Source: an uncultured bacterium
Lineage (GTDB): Bacteria; Planctomycetota; Phycisphaerae; Phycisphaerales; SM1A02
NCBI GenBank assembly: GCA_903891095.1
Contig: CAITDI010000116.1
Location: 1-64,000, forward strand
Direction: 5' to 3'
Length of the DNA stretch: 64,000 bases
Both the position numbers and the translations under genes were made by a program. Below, piece by piece: positions 44,369 to 52,931 of this stretch. The stretch's first letter is position 1; each line of letters starts with the position of its first letter. The notes beneath the pieces are model-generated. The model searched no databases. It was not told the origin of the DNA and saw only the letters and a program-made list of their open reading frames with translations.

Positions 44369-45781
44369 TCAGTCCACGGACTTCTTGGGATTGGGCGCGG
44401 GCTGCGCGCCGGTCGGCGCGGTGTCGTTCATCGACGGCTGCTGCGGGGTGCGCGGCTTGACGTTGGGGTCCATCGAGTCCTGCGCGGCCTTCACGCCGCC
44501 CAGCTTGCCGTTGCTCGGGTTCACGCCCGCGCCACTGCCAGCGTGCACGGCAGCGTTGTACTTGCCGCCGTCAGCTCCCGCAGCGCCAGGCTTGCCGAAG
44601 CCCGGAACCGCGTCCTTCTGCGAGTCGGTGAGGATCTCCGCGAGCATCGCGCGGTAGCGCGAGAACAGGTCCTGGCGCTCGTCCTTGATCTTCTCGACCT
44701 CGGGAGCGTCGGTGTACTTGATCGTGCCGCCAGCGGCCTTCTTCGCGGCGAGGTCGGTGCGGCGGCGGGGCTCGGTCGGTTCGCTCTGGCGAATCGCCTC
44801 GACGTAGCGGGTCTGGAGCGCGCCGTGCTCGCTGTCGAACTGGGTCTTGAGCGCGGCGATCTTGCTCTTCTGCTCGACCGAAAGATCGGAGAGAGCCTGA
44901 GCTGCCTCGAAGAGCGGATTGACCGGGTCGGGTCCGTACACGGGAGGGAAGGCGCGCTTGAGGGCGCGCTTCTCGAAGTTGTGGCCGAGGTCGCCGCCGA
45001 ACGCGGTAGAGATCGCGGTGATGCCGCTGTCCTGCACCGCGCGAACGGCGATGCGGCGCTGCATGATTCGCTCCTGCGCGGCGACTCCGCGCTGGGCGTC
45101 GTTGGTCGACATCGCCTGGAGCAGCGGGGTGATGGTGGCGTCGACTTCCGCGTCGCGGGCCGCGAGCGCCTCGTCGAGCTTGAGCTCGTACTCATCCATC
45201 GCGACGCGAGCGGCATCGAGCGCCAGCGGGGATGCGTCGATTTCGCGGGCGAGAAGCAGGAGGTTGAGCGACTCGCCCGAGAGCTCGCCGTTCGGCAGGG
45301 ACTTCTCGCGACGCAGCGCGCGCTGGAGGCGCGGCCACGACTCGCTCTGCACGTCGCTGAGCTGGCTCTTGACGCTCGCGAGGAAGTCGTTCTGGAGCTT
45401 CTTCTTTTCGCTGGCCCACTCCATGAGCGGGCGGGTGATCATCTCGACCACCTTCTCGGGGCTGGCGCCTGCAGCGGCGTCCTTGAACTGCCCCATCTTG
45501 GCGCGCACGCCGTCCGCGGCGGTGTTGAAGTTCGTGTTGTAGTCCTCGAGGAGGGCCTCGAGAATCGGGCGCTGCCACTCTTCGAGCGACAGCGAGTCCA
45601 CGAAGACCGGGAGGTCGCGCGGGAGGTAATCCGGAACGAACAGCGTGGCCATTCCGCCACGGCCGCCGAACTGCGCAGTGGCGGGCGTGACGACGGCGCA
45701 CAGCAAGCCGACGCCGATGACGGCGGTGGCGAGGCGGGAGCGGATCGAGCGCTGGACGTTCATGGCTGCTGTGCGAATCAC
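44369..45781 (-). CDS. Hypothetical secreted coiled-coil protein at the head of the type II secretion operon
   Basis: I do not recognise this 470-residue protein. A signal peptide (RLATAVIGVGLLCAVVTPATAQF) is followed by a long region of charged helices (YNTNFNTAADGVRAKMGQFKD, LMEWASEKKKLQNDFLASVK, ALRREKSLPNGELSGESLNLL, VEQKSKIAALKTQFDSEHGALQ) likely to form coiled coils, reminiscent of Spy/CpxP-like periplasmic helix bundles though much longer. The last ~70 residues are Gly/Asn/Pro-rich. The start is taken as the GTG at 45781, six nt after AAGGAG; the ATG at 45787 sits directly on that site. It lies 82 nt upstream of gspE, same strand, so may be cotranscribed. Confidence 0.7.
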   Translation of the reverse strand: MIRTAAMNVQRSIRSRLATAVIGVGLLCAVVTPATAQFGGRGGMATLFVPDYLPRDLPVFVDSLSLEEWQRPILEALLEDYNTNFNTAADGVRAKMGQFKDAAAGASPEKVVEMITRPLMEWASEKKKLQNDFLASVKSQLSDVQSESWPRLQRALRREKSLPNGELSGESLNLLLLAREIDASPLALDAARVAMDEYELKLDEALAARDAEVDATITPLLQAMSTNDAQRGVAAQERIMQRRIAVRAVQDSGITAISTAFGGDLGHNFEKRALKRAFPPVYGPDPVNPLFEAAQALSDLSVEQKSKIAALKTQFDSEHGALQTRYVEAIRQSEPTEPRRRTDLAAKKAAGGTIKYTDAPEVEKIKDERQDLFSRYRAMLAEILTDSQKDAVPGFGKPGAAGADGGKYNAAVHAGSGAGVNPSNGKLGGVKAAQDSMDPNVKPRTPQQPSMNDTAPTGAQPAPNPKKSVD

Positions 45782-46109
45782 ATGCATCTCCTTCGCGGGG
45801 CGGGCAATCCCTCGGTCGGCGCGCGTATCACGCCTGGGGCGCCGAGGGGTCGTCATTGTTCCACATCACGCTGAGTTCGTTGCCCATTCCGAGTCCAGAG
45901 CAACGAAGTCAGGGCGAATCTCATGCATCCATCGATGCGGGAATTGATTGATCGTGCGAACCGCATCCGTGCCACTCGCGCGGATGGGACTTCGGTGACT
46001 GTTGAGGGCCGTCCGAAGGCACGGGAAGATCGACCGATCGCGGCGACTGCTCCACAACGGAGGCAAAACAAGACGGGATCACCCTGTTGTCCAATAACCG
46101 CGCTCAGAG
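45782..46109. other. 328-nt stretch with no convincing gene
   Basis: Between the secreted coiled-coil gene and the CoA-transferase gene. A plus frame from the ATG at 45923 (MHPSMRELIDRANRIRATRA...) runs into the antisense of the next gene, lacks a ribosome binding site and has weak codon bias; a minus frame is no better. A promoter for the secretion operon should lie here. No strong hairpin was found. Confidence 0.5.
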
Positions 46110-46811
46110 TTAGGCGCGCGCCTTCACGGTGCGCTGTTCGATTCGCTTCTCCGCGGTCGTCTTCACGATGCGATCGACGTAGATGCCCGGGGTGTGGATC
46201 TGATCGGGGTCGAGTGCGCCCAGGGGCACGATCCCCTCGACTTCCGCAACGCACGCCTTGCCGCACATCGCGACCATCGGGTTGAAGTTGCGGGCGGTCT
46301 TTCGAAAGACGAGGTTGCCGCTGACGTCGGCCTTCCAGGCCTTCACGAGCGACAGATCGGTGCGGATCCCGCGCTCGAGGACAAAGGTCTCGCCATCGAA
46401 ATCCTTGGTCTCCTTGCCCTCGGCGACCACGGTTCCGACACCGGTCTTGGTGTAGAAGCCGGCGATTCCTGCTCCTCCGGCGCGCATGCGCTCGGCGAGC
46501 GTGCCTTGCGGGTTGAACTCGAGCTCGAGCTCTCCTGACATGAACTGCCGCTCGAACTCGGCGTTCTCGCCGACATAGCTCGAGACCATCTTGCTGATCT
46601 GGCGGGTCTTGAGGAGGAGCCCAAGGCCCCATTCATCGACGCCCGCGTTGTTGCTGACCGCGGTCAGGCCCTTCACGCCGGAGTCGCGCAGGGCGATGAT
46701 GAGCTGCTCGGGAATGCCGCACAGACCGAAGCCGCCCACCGCGACCGTGAGTCCGTCGCGAAGCAGTCCTTCGAGCGCGGCCTTGGGGGTGTCGTAAACC
46801 TTGCTTTTCAT
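46110..46811 (-). CDS. 3-oxoacid CoA-transferase, subunit A
   Basis: The 233-residue protein matches the alpha subunit of succinyl-CoA:3-oxoacid CoA-transferase (ScoA/AtoD type), which moves CoA from succinyl-CoA to acetoacetate or another acid. Seen: [30 protein letters not shown] near the start, [51 protein letters not shown] and TKTGVGTVV. The active-site Glu belongs to subunit B, which is not adjacent on either side, so this copy cannot act alone unless B is encoded elsewhere. The ATG at 46811 is the natural family start. Confidence 0.93.
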   Translation of the reverse strand: MKSKVYDTPKAALEGLLRDGLTVAVGGFGLCGIPEQLIIALRDSGVKGLTAVSNNAGVDEWGLGLLLKTRQISKMVSSYVGENAEFERQFMSGELELEFNPQGTLAERMRAGGAGIAGFYTKTGVGTVVAEGKETKDFDGETFVLERGIRTDLSLVKAWKADVSGNLVFRKTARNFNPMVAMCGKACVAEVEGIVPLGALDPDQIHTPGIYVDRIVKTTAEKRIEQRTVKARA

Positions 46812-46848
46812 GGGGCGCGGAGTGTACCGATCTCCAATGAGGCTCGGG

Positions 46849-46896
46849 AAAACGCACGCGGGGCGCGCAGCCTTGTTGGTGGTTGCGTGCCCCGCG
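46849..46896 (-). terminator. Rho-independent terminator after the sigma factor gene
   Basis: Read on the minus strand, CGCGGGGC (46889-46896) pairs with GCCCCGCG (46857-46864), and TGCGTTTT follows to 46849. A second, smaller hairpin, GAGCCAG/CTGGCTC (46914-46933), overlaps the sigma-gene stop. Confidence 0.75.
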
Positions 46897-46931
46897 GTGT
46901 TTGGATTGTTGTCGAGCCAGAGTGACCTGGC

Positions 46932-48185
46932 TCAGTTGGACGGATAGGTCGACGGATAGGGGATTCGACCATCGCGCGCTGCGATGTCCGCCGCCATTTC
47001 GCCAGCGGCTTCGGGGTTCGCGGATTGCAGCGCCCAGCGGATCTTCTCGAGCGCCTTGTTCTGGATCTGGCGGACGCGTTCCTTGGTGACGCCGATGACC
47101 TGGCCGACTTGCTCCAGGGTTAGCGGCTCGCTGGACACCGGGGAGGCCGTCTCGGCGTTGCCGGCGCCAGTCGGGTCCAGCCCAAAGCGGTGGGCAAGCA
47201 CCTTGATCTCGATGTCCGACAGGTCAGCCTTGTTGGCCGTCACGATGTACTTGACCTCGTCGGCGCACTCCCGCTCGTGCGTGGCGCGCATGACTTCCAG
47301 GTGATTCGAGCGCTCGAGCGCCGGGTCGTACTCGGCGCCAAAGCGACGCTTTTGCGTCGTGACCTTGATGCCATGGCGGCTAAAGGCCTTGAGAATCGCC
47401 CGACACGCGTACGTCGAGAACTTGAAGCCTCGACCGCAGTCGAACTTGTCCACGGACCGCATCAGGGCCATGTTGCCTTCGCTGATCAGGTCGGCAAAGT
47501 CGACTTCAGACAGCCGAACGCGCTTGGCCATGGCAAGGACGAGCGCGAGATTGGTCTCGGCGAGCTGTTCGCGGTACTGCTTGGAGATCGCGTGCCAACG
47601 GAGCACCTCGCGCGCCTCGGCGAGCGTCAGGGCCCTCGAGGCAGCCTGCTTCTGGATCTCCGACACGCTAAAGCGCGCGAAGTTGTACTTCATGAAGAGG
47701 ATGCGCTCCTGCGCGCCAGTGAGCAGCACGCTCGACTGCGACTTCGGCGTGCGTGCGCCTCGGCTCCTCGTCGAGATGAAGTCGTCCATGAGCGGTCGGT
47801 ACCACGTCACGTCGGGTCGGGTGATCTCCGCCGCGCCGTAGATCCGGAGTTCGGCGCCCGGCTCGTGGTACTCAGGGTGATCGATGTAATCCATCGGTTC
47901 CGAGAGCAGCTTCTTGAGGAGGCGCTCTTCGGTCTGCGAGAGTGGATGCAGTTCGGAAGTACCATTCTTGGAGGCACTTACAGCGCGATCGCTCCGCGCT
48001 GGCTTGACGGCCACGTCGGTTCCCTGCGCTCCACGGCCTTGACCCTGCGCGGCAGGCGCTTGAGTTGCAGGAGCTTGGGTCGCATGACGCCGCTTGCGAG
48101 CCCGCAGCAGCGGCGACTCGCGGTTGGACGGATCACGTCCAGCTGAGGCGGTGAGCAGGTTGGATTGGCTTGCAGCGTGGCGCAT
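46932..48185 (-). CDS. RNA polymerase sigma-70 family factor with long N-terminal extension
   Basis: A 417-residue alternative sigma factor. Residues 1-80 are low-complexity (Ala/Gln/Pro/Arg). Region 1.2/2 follows: AETNLALVLAMAKRVRLSEVDFADLISEGNMALMRSVDKFDCGRGFKFSTYACRAI (209-264; core-binding and -10 recognition), and region 4 has the helix-turn-helix LTLEQVGQVIGVTKERVRQIQNKALEKIR (356-383). Region 3 between them is divergent, and a unique segment (85-200) precedes region 2. It resembles the planctomycete sigma subgroups that are neither RpoD nor ECF. GGAGGG eight nt before the ATG at 48185 supports the start. Targets are unknown; no anti-sigma gene is adjacent. Confidence 0.9.
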   Translation of the reverse strand: MRHAASQSNLLTASAGRDPSNRESPLLRARKRRHATQAPATQAPAAQGQGRGAQGTDVAVKPARSDRAVSASKNGTSELHPLSQTEERLLKKLLSEPMDYIDHPEYHEPGAELRIYGAAEITRPDVTWYRPLMDDFISTRSRGARTPKSQSSVLLTGAQERILFMKYNFARFSVSEIQKQAASRALTLAEAREVLRWHAISKQYREQLAETNLALVLAMAKRVRLSEVDFADLISEGNMALMRSVDKFDCGRGFKFSTYACRAILKAFSRHGIKVTTQKRRFGAEYDPALERSNHLEVMRATHERECADEVKYIVTANKADLSDIEIKVLAHRFGLDPTGAGNAETASPVSSEPLTLEQVGQVIGVTKERVRQIQNKALEKIRWALQSANPEAAGEMAADIAARDGRIPYPSTYPSN

Positions 48186-48896
48186 GGTGTTGACCCTCCG
48201 AGGTTTGGGAAGTGAACGGCGGGGTGAAGAAGACGAACAAGGCTGAATGGCGGTTTCGGCAGACTTTTCGGGCGACTTGGCGGTTTTTAGAAGCAGTTTC
48301 GCGGCAGATCCTTTGGTGGACGGTTGAGATTTTGATGAGACTTGGCCGTTTGGCTGAGCTGAGTGCACACGACCGACAGCGGACAGCACCTCCATGAGCC
48401 ATGACACCAGCCACTAGGTTTCTAGTTTTGCTTTTCCCGGCTCTCGGGTTTGGCTGAACCGCTGCGCTTGATGGCGCGACTGAGTAAGACGTTCTCAGCG
48501 GCGCAAAGTTCCGACCTTGGCGCCGTGGATTTCGAAGATTCCGCACTTTCGATTCGGCGATCGCTCGTCAGTGAGCCCGACCGCCAACCTCTGGCTTTGA
48601 ACTGGCTGGCCGGCTCTGAGATGCCGCCCGTATCGCTCGCCTGGCCGAGTGCTAAGTCGGTCCCGAGCATGGGGCACCACAATAGCCGGGTCCCCCTCTC
48701 TCTACGCATGGGAATGGTCCCGCGCTGCTTTGTTTCAGCCCATCGGGGCGACAACCCCATGGGAAACTCACTGGTCCGCGGTTTCACGCGCTCGCAGCGT
48801 CCGATTACAAAAAGCGCAACAAAAAGCGCAAGGCGGCTGGGGGTCGCCCAGCCGCCTTTGCGGATCAATCGATGTAGGTGCCAGCCTGGCAGAGGC
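48186..48896. other. 711-nt stretch without a convincing gene; contains strong hairpins
   Basis: Upstream of the sigma gene and downstream of ndk. Open frames on both strands run through it but have mixed codon use, odd composition and poor starts. A hairpin at 48732-48767 (GTTTCAGCCCATCGGGG with CCCCATGGGAAAC) is the clearest structure; the ndk terminator is at 48821-48856. It may be a long leader of the sigma gene or hold a small RNA. I tested by eye for tmRNA, RNase P and SRP RNA hallmarks and found none. Confidence 0.5.
48821..48856 (-). terminator. Rho-independent terminator after ndk
   Basis: On the minus strand GGCGGCTGGG (48847-48856) pairs with CCCAGCCGCC (48832-48841) around five nt, followed by TTGCGCTTTTT. 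The 10-bp stem is perfect. Confidence 0.88.
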
Positions 48897-49367
48897 TTAC
48901 TCGGGCTTGCCCGAGCTCGCGTCGTAGACCCAGCGGTCGCCGGCGCGCGGGAAGTCGAGGACTTCGCCAGCCTTGAAGAAGAGACCGAGCTCGCGGGCCG
49001 CAGCCTCGGGGCTGTCGGAACCGTGGATCAGGTTGAACGAGTTCGAGACGCCGAAGTCGCCGCGGATGGTGCCGGCGGCGGCCTTCGATCCGAACGTCGC
49101 GCCCATCATGGAGCGGGCGATGGTGATCGCGCCGATGCCGCGGACGGCGAGCACGAGGACCGGCGAGCTCGTCATGAAGCCGACGAGGCCGTTGTAGAAA
49201 CCCTTGCCCTGGTGGTCCTTGTAGTGCGTCGCGGCGAGCTCGGGCGAGATCTGCATGAGCTTGGCGCCGACGATCTGAAGGCCCTTTTCCTCGAAGCGGG
49301 TGATGATGCGGCCCATGAGACCGCGCTGAACTGCATCTGGCTTGAGGATGATGAGAGTCGTTTCCAT
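48897..49367 (-). CDS. ndk: Nucleoside diphosphate kinase
   Basis: Ndk equalises nucleoside triphosphate pools by a phospho-histidine ping-pong reaction in the cytosol. The 156-residue protein has TLIILKPDAVQRGLMGRIITRFE, the NxxHGSDS active-site motif as NLIHGSDSPEAAARE (phosphorylated His), and IRGDFG. It is slightly longer than the usual ~140 residues because of a C-terminal AGDRWVYDASSGKPE. Start is the ATG at 49367, where the family begins (METTLIILKPD); longer frames upstream carry no conserved sequence. It is divergent from topoisomerase VI subunit B. Confidence 0.97.
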   Translation of the reverse strand: METTLIILKPDAVQRGLMGRIITRFEEKGLQIVGAKLMQISPELAATHYKDHQGKGFYNGLVGFMTSSPVLVLAVRGIGAITIARSMMGATFGSKAAAGTIRGDFGVSNSFNLIHGSDSPEAAARELGLFFKAGEVLDFPRAGDRWVYDASSGKPE

Positions 49368-49542
49368 GGTGTGCCTCTTGTTCTCGCTGTTGTCTTGAGT
49401 GGGTTGGAAGGGCGGAGAGTATAGCGGAGTGCGCGTTTTCCCGTGCGGCGCGTATGGAGTTTGGCGGGCGCGCCGTTGGGTGCCGTTTCTTCGGCTAATG
49501 TCGTCGTTCGCAATTGGGCGATGGAACGCCCGGAGATCCACC

Positions 49543-51642
49543 ATGGAGACTGCAGTGAAGGAACGGAAGCCCAAGCAGGAGAAGTCGCGTCGTGGCGCCA
49601 CGGCCGAAGAGATGTCGGCGCGGCAGAAGGAAGTCTCGGTCAGCGAGTTCTTTGTCAAGAACCGCCACCTGCTCGGCTTCGACAACCCGCGCAAGTCGCT
49701 CCTCACCACGGTCAAGGAAGCCGTCGACAACTCGCTCGATGCGTGCGAGGAAGGCGGCATCCTGCCCGACATCGTCGTCGTGATCGAGGATCTCGATCCC
49801 AAGCGACCCGCGACCGCGAAGAGCTCGCGCTATCGCGTGACCATCATCGACAACGGTCCCGGCATCGTCCGCAAGCAGGTGGAGAACATCTTCGGCCGAC
49901 TGCTGTACGGATCCAAGTTCCATCGTCTGAAGATGTCGCGTGGCCAGCAGGGCATCGGCATCTCGGCGGCGGGCATGAACGGTCTCATCACCACGGGTCG
50001 ACCGATGGTGATCCACACCAAGCCCAGCACCAAGCAGCCGGCTCACCACATCGAGCTGGCGATGAACACCAAGACCAATCGCGCAGAGGTCACGCTCGAC
50101 AAGGAGACGAAGGACTTCCCGCCCGAGCGCTTTCGCGGCATTTCCGCGGGCACGAAGCAGCTCTCTGGCGAAGGCGTGTTCCTCTCGCCCGACGTGTTCG
50201 CGACGGGCACGAGCGTCTCGATCGAGCTCGACGGCAAGTACCAGAAGGGTCGCGGCTCGGTCGACGAGTTCCTCGAGCTCACGGCGATCGCGAACCCGCA
50301 TGCGCGCATCGTGTTTGTTCCGCCGTCGCGCGTGTCGCAGGATGACGTGGACGACATGCTGCCTGGCACGAGCAACGCCGCTGCTGAGGGCGGCAAGGCC
50401 GAAGCGCCCGCGCAGACCTCCGAGACCGGCGGCGTGATCGTGTTCCCGCGCGGCGTGCAGGAACTTCCGCCCGAAACGAAGGAGATCCAGCCGCACCCGA
50501 AGGGCATCGAGCTCGGCATCCTCCTGCAGATGATCAAGGACTACGAGGCGAGCGAGAAGGGCACGCTGTACGACTTCCTGCAGGAGCGCTTCTGCCGCGT
50601 TTCGTCGTCGACTGCGAGCAAGTTCTGCTCCGCGATCGGCGTGACGAGCCGCACCAAGGCCGCCGACATCGAGCCGCCGCAGGTCGAGAAGCTCTTCAAG
50701 GTGTTCGAGGATGAGAAGCTCGCGCCTCCGCCGACCGACTGCCTCGCGCCGATCGGCGTGCGTCAGATGCTCGCGGGCATGCTCAAGGGCGTGAAGGCCG
50801 AGTTCTACGCTGCGTCCACGCGCGAAGCCGCGGTGTATCGCGGTCGTCCGTTCCAGATCGAGGCCGCCATCGCGTTCGGCGGCGATCTTCCGGCGGATCA
50901 GCCCGGCCGCGTGATTCGCTTTGCCAACCGCGTGCCGCTGCTCTTCCAGCAGAGCGCGTGCTCGAGCTTCAAGGCCGTCACCGAGACGCCGTGGAAGAAC
51001 TACGCGATGCAGCAGCCGCGCGGCAGCCTGCCGGTCGGTCCGCTCGTCGTGATGATCCACATGGCCAGCGTGTGGGTGCCGTTCACCAGCGAGTCGAAGG
51101 AAGCGATCGCCGACTACGACGAGATCCGCAAGGAGATGAAGCTCGCGCTGATGGAATGCGGCCGCAAGCTCGGCACCTACCTCCGCAAGCGTCAGAAGAT
51201 GCGCCGCGAAAGCGAGCGCCGCGATGTGTTCGAGCGCTACATCGGCGAGATCTCGAAGGCGCTCAATGCGATCACGGGCGAGGATGCCAAGCGTCTCTAC
51301 GAGGCGCTTCTCGAGCAGGCACGCGCGAAGACCGCGGTCGCCGACCAGGAGCTCGACGAAGACGGCAAGGTCAAGAAGCAGCAGGAAGAGGACTTCGACG
51401 ACGACGGCGTGATCATCGTGCAAAGCGCGATCGCTCCGATCGAGGCTGCGGCTCCGATCGCCGCGCCCGACTTTGACGAGCCCGCGAAGAGCGCGCCACG
51501 CAAGGCATCGAAGCCGTCCGAGCCCGGCATCAAGACCAAGAAGGACCTCGACGCACGCAAGACGGAGGCGAAGCCCGCGTCCGACACCAAGTCCAAGCCG
51601 CGCGCAAAGTCCGCCGTCGACGACGATCCGCGCCTCTTCTGA
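49543..51642 (+). CDS. top6B: DNA topoisomerase VI subunit B
   Basis: The ATPase subunit of the type IIB topoisomerase VI, an A2B2 enzyme that relaxes and decatenates DNA; typical of archaea and plants, patchy in bacteria. The 699-residue protein has the GHKL ATPase site: FVKNRHLLGFDNPRKSL, KEAVDNSLDACEE (Asn/Glu/Asp), IIDNGPGI and the lid MSRGQQGIGISAAGM, then a middle H2TH-like part, and the transducer with RFANRVPLLFQQ and VPFTSESKEAIADYDEI, including the switch region. The C-terminal ~110 residues are an acidic then Lys/Ala/Pro-rich tail. GGAG lies seven nt before the ATG at 49543. Subunit A starts 30 nt downstream. Confidence 0.96.
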   Translation: METAVKERKPKQEKSRRGATAEEMSARQKEVSVSEFFVKNRHLLGFDNPRKSLLTTVKEAVDNSLDACEEGGILPDIVVVIEDLDPKRPATAKSSRYRVTIIDNGPGIVRKQVENIFGRLLYGSKFHRLKMSRGQQGIGISAAGMNGLITTGRPMVIHTKPSTKQPAHHIELAMNTKTNRAEVTLDKETKDFPPERFRGISAGTKQLSGEGVFLSPDVFATGTSVSIELDGKYQKGRGSVDEFLELTAIANPHARIVFVPPSRVSQDDVDDMLPGTSNAAAEGGKAEAPAQTSETGGVIVFPRGVQELPPETKEIQPHPKGIELGILLQMIKDYEASEKGTLYDFLQERFCRVSSSTASKFCSAIGVTSRTKAADIEPPQVEKLFKVFEDEKLAPPPTDCLAPIGVRQMLAGMLKGVKAEFYAASTREAAVYRGRPFQIEAAIAFGGDLPADQPGRVIRFANRVPLLFQQSACSSFKAVTETPWKNYAMQQPRGSLPVGPLVVMIHMASVWVPFTSESKEAIADYDEIRKEMKLALMECGRKLGTYLRKRQKMRRESERRDVFERYIGEISKALNAITGEDAKRLYEALLEQARAKTAVADQELDEDGKVKKQQEEDFDDDGVIIVQSAIAPIEAAAPIAAPDFDEPAKSAPRKASKPSEPGIKTKKDLDARKTEAKPASDTKSKPRAKSAVDDDPRLF

Positions 51643-51672
51643 ATCCGCACCTGAACGCGAAGGACCAACCAC

Positions 51673-52827
51673 ATGGCCAAGAAGACCAATCAAGAAGCCG
51701 CGTCGGGCGCGAAGACTCCATCAGGCAAGCTGAAGGAGCGCGACGTCAAGACGCAGAAGAAGATCCACGACCTCGCCGAGACCATCGCCAAGCGTGCGTT
51801 GACCGGCAAGGAGCCGATCGTCGCGATCCCGACGCGCACCAAGTCGAACACGATCTGGAACAAGAAGCGCGGCATCCTCGAGATGGGCGACGGCACGGCC
51901 GAGCGCCCGCTGTTCGATCTCAAGACCGCCAAGCAGTTCATGCAGACGATGCTGCATGCGAGCACGATCCAGGACCTCATCGCGGCGGGCAAGACCAGCA
52001 GCCTCCGTGGTGTGTTCTACAAGGCCAAGCACACCGTCGCGGGCACGAAGGAGAACACCTTCGACACGCAGGACGAGAGCGACCCGATTCTCGAGGACCT
52101 CGAGGTGCTGCTCGCCGCGCTGCGCGAGGAACTGCACGTGTTCGCGGAGAACCGCGGCTCGATGGTCGGCAACATCACCATCGTCGACAAGGGCGATGAG
52201 ATCGACTGCCGCCGCATGGGTTCGGGCGGCTACGCGATGCCGTCGATCGTGGAGCCCGACATCATCCAGTTCAAGAAGTGCGAGGCGAAGTTCGTCCTGC
52301 ATGTCGAGAAGGGCACGGTCTGGAACCGGTTCAACGAGGACCGCTTCTGGGAGAAGCACAACTGCATCCTCACGCACGGCGCCGGCCAGCCGCCGCGCGG
52401 ATGCCGGCGTCTGCTGCAGCGCCTCAACCAGGAGCTCGGGCTGCCGATCATCTGCGTGCTCGACAACGATCCGTGGGGGCACTACATCTACAGCGTGATC
52501 AAGCAGGGCTCGATCTCGCTCGCGTTCGAGTCGACGCGCCTTGCGATCCCCGATGCGAAGTTCCTCGGCATCCGCGCGAAGGACTACCGCCAGTGCGGCC
52601 TCGACGACGCGGTCAAGATCGACCTTACCGACAACGACATCAAGCGCGCGAACGAGATCGCCGCCTACCCGTGGTTCGAAGGCCACAAGGGCTGGCAGAA
52701 GGAGATCGCCGCGATGCTCTCGAACGGCTTCAAGATGGAAGTCGAGTCGCTCATCACGAAGGACATCTCCTACGTGAGCGAGGTCTACGTTCCCGAGCGT
52801 CTCAAGGCGAAGGACTGGCTCGAGTGA
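51673..52827 (+). CDS. top6A: DNA topoisomerase VI subunit A (Spo11-type)
   Basis: The DNA-cleaving subunit, homologous to eukaryotic Spo11; 384 residues. The 5Y-CAP domain holds the likely catalytic Tyr116 in SLRGVFYKAKH. The Toprim metal site is visible as VEKGTVWNRF (Glu), HGAGQPPRGCRRLL and LDNDPWGHYIYSV (DxD). A basic N-terminal stretch of ~25 residues precedes it. With subunit B immediately upstream, a complete enzyme is encoded. A terminator hairpin follows. In bacteria this pair usually coexists with gyrase, which is not in this window. Confidence 0.96.
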   Translation: MAKKTNQEAASGAKTPSGKLKERDVKTQKKIHDLAETIAKRALTGKEPIVAIPTRTKSNTIWNKKRGILEMGDGTAERPLFDLKTAKQFMQTMLHASTIQDLIAAGKTSSLRGVFYKAKHTVAGTKENTFDTQDESDPILEDLEVLLAALREELHVFAENRGSMVGNITIVDKGDEIDCRRMGSGGYAMPSIVEPDIIQFKKCEAKFVLHVEKGTVWNRFNEDRFWEKHNCILTHGAGQPPRGCRRLLQRLNQELGLPIICVLDNDPWGHYIYSVIKQGSISLAFESTRLAIPDAKFLGIRAKDYRQCGLDDAVKIDLTDNDIKRANEIAAYPWFEGHKGWQKEIAAMLSNGFKMEVESLITKDISYVSEVYVPERLKAKDWLE

Positions 52828-52860
52828 CTCGCGCGTGAGCGCATGCATGCATCTCGCAAC

Positions 52861-52888
52861 GGCCTCGGCTTACCCCGAGGCCGTTTCT
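52861..52888 (+). terminator. Rho-independent terminator after the topoisomerase VI genes
   Basis: GGCCTCGG (52861-52868) pairs perfectly with CCGAGGCC (52875-52882) around a six-nt loop, followed by GTTTCT. It would also isolate the convergent histidine kinase. Confidence 0.82.
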
Positions 52889-52931
52889 CCAGCGGGAGCG
52901 GCCGCAGCCGGGACTGCTCCGAATCGCGTGA

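Noticed and set aside
45923-46108. Possible small plus-strand gene starting MHPSMRELIDRA
   Set aside because: No ribosome binding site, weak codon bias, and it runs on into the antisense of the CoA-transferase gene.
48450-48890. Plus and minus open frames between ndk and the sigma factor gene
   Set aside because: The plus frame continues into ndk antisense without its own stop; the minus frame spans the ndk terminator. Neither has a ribosome binding site or family motif.
49495-51693. 732-residue minus frame opposite topoisomerase VI subunit B
   Set aside because: Shadow of a gene with intact GHKL motifs.
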